Shown here in pieces: positions 63,651-64,000 of a stretch of 64,000 nt of DNA (position 1 is its first letter; each line of letters begins with the position of its first letter). Location: contig JALGAS010000001.1 of assembly GCA_023078685.1 (NCBI GenBank), positions 1,798,001 to 1,862,000 of the forward strand, given 5' to 3'. The notes beneath the pieces were generated by a model, which saw nothing but the letters and a program-made list of their open reading frames with translations, made no database searches and had not been told where the DNA came from. The stretch is from Neopestalotiopsis rosae (taxonomy: Eukaryota; Ascomycota; Sordariomycetes; Amphisphaeriales; Sporocadaceae). A program made the translations under genes and the position numbers.

Positions 63651-63971
63651 TAAAACATGATCATATCCCGGAACAGTACGATTGCGGCGGTTTCGGAAGA
63701 ACTCATTCTCATATTTCTCGCGTATAAGAATTTCTAGTCGTCTGGTACAGGTATCATTTTGATCAATTTTGTAAATGAAGGCGACGACATTAACAAAATG
63801 TAGACAGTACTGGCTCGGTTTTGTATTTGTTCTAACGCTCTCTGTACACTGGGTTTGAATCGGACATCGGTCCTCAATATGAACGATGCACAGAACGGTT
63901 TCTGTCCAAGGCAGATCACAGCTATCAGCCCAACGCAAAATGGTTCTAGTATCGGGACATACCAGATCCAT
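63615..63971 (-). CDS. Unassigned 118-aa ORF at right edge
   Basis: ATG 63971 (MDLVCPDTRTILRWADSCDL); contains CLHFVNVVAFIYKIDQND and RLEILIREKYENEFFRNRRN. Its last 12 codons enter the R2 element end, so the natural C-terminus may be replaced. No family recognised. Confidence 0.3.
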   Translation of the reverse strand: MDLVCPDTRTILRWADSCDLPWTETVLCIVHIEDRCPIQTQCTESVRTNTKPSQYCLHFVNVVAFIYKIDQNDTCTRRLEILIREKYENEFFRNRRNRTVPGYDHVLFNRHTSERCPL

Positions 63972-64000
63972 CTTTACAGAGTTAAGTCTCCAGTTTCGTG

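Noticed and set aside
1..64000. tRNA, rRNA or telomeric repeats
   Set aside because: No tRNA-like cloverleaf boxes, rRNA segments or TTAGGG arrays were noticed on reading; a dedicated covariance-model scan was not possible here.

Overview
The window reads as a repeat-rich accessory region of a filamentous ascomycete (Pezizomycotina) genome. Genes carry short introns of about 45-80 nt with GT(A/G)AG(T)-like donors and CTAAC/CTGAC-like branch sites. The families present are typical of these fungi: a HET/NB-ARC/TPR NLR-like receptor, a CFEM PTH11-type GPCR, Zn2Cys6 and forkhead transcription factors, a PigL_N-domain protein, a GT71 mannosyltransferase, a P450 and a GMC oxidoreductase. I cannot name the species. 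All gene models with introns are my own splicing of the sequence, checked for reading-frame phase but without transcript support.

Layout. 1-2,373 (-): 5' portion of a long FAD/NAD(P)-binding protein running off the left edge. 3,420-16,490: a large inverted duplication whose arms (best conserved at 3,725-6,298 and 13,743-16,325) each hold a copy of the same five-exon orphan gene. Between the arms lie a candidate small secreted protein, a 17-bp minisatellite, a CFEM-GPCR, a truncated GH64 glucanase and a frameshifted membrane-protein gene. 16.5-19.2 kb: an orphan gene and a REEP/TB2-DP1-HVA22-like gene. 20.1-26.7 kb: an unknown 418-aa protein, an intact IS630/Tc1-mariner transposase and the HET-NB-ARC-TPR receptor with nine nearly identical 42-residue repeats. 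27-31 kb: a truncated duplicate of a gene start, a RING protein and a forkhead gene lacking the second half of its domain. 33.7-35.8 kb: a Zn2Cys6 regulator. 36-39 kb: mostly repeats. 39.2-45.9 kb: a small MADS-box-like protein, an acidic two-exon protein, zinc-ribbon-like and coiled-coil orphans, and a four-TM protein. 46.4-51.3 kb: GT71 (frameshifted near its end) and a complete P450. 52-58.4 kb: a frameshifted low-complexity protein, a four-exon orphan and a PigL_N protein. 58.4-61.2 kb: a fragment of a ZNFX1-like helicase, then a GMC oxidoreductase missing its FAD-binding N-terminus. 62-64 kb: a truncated regulator-like ORF, then repeats.

The themes are genome plasticity and gene decay. 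Three short dispersed repeat families recur throughout; one looks like a miniature foldback element with inverted minisatellite ends. Many genes end or lose conserved parts at or near repeats. Two genes are frameshifted by short tandem duplications of the same 10-bp period. No biosynthetic backbone enzyme is visible, so P450, GMC and PigL_N do not make a recognisable metabolite cluster. The most interesting functional locus is the self/non-self recognition-type receptor at 23.2-26.7 kb.
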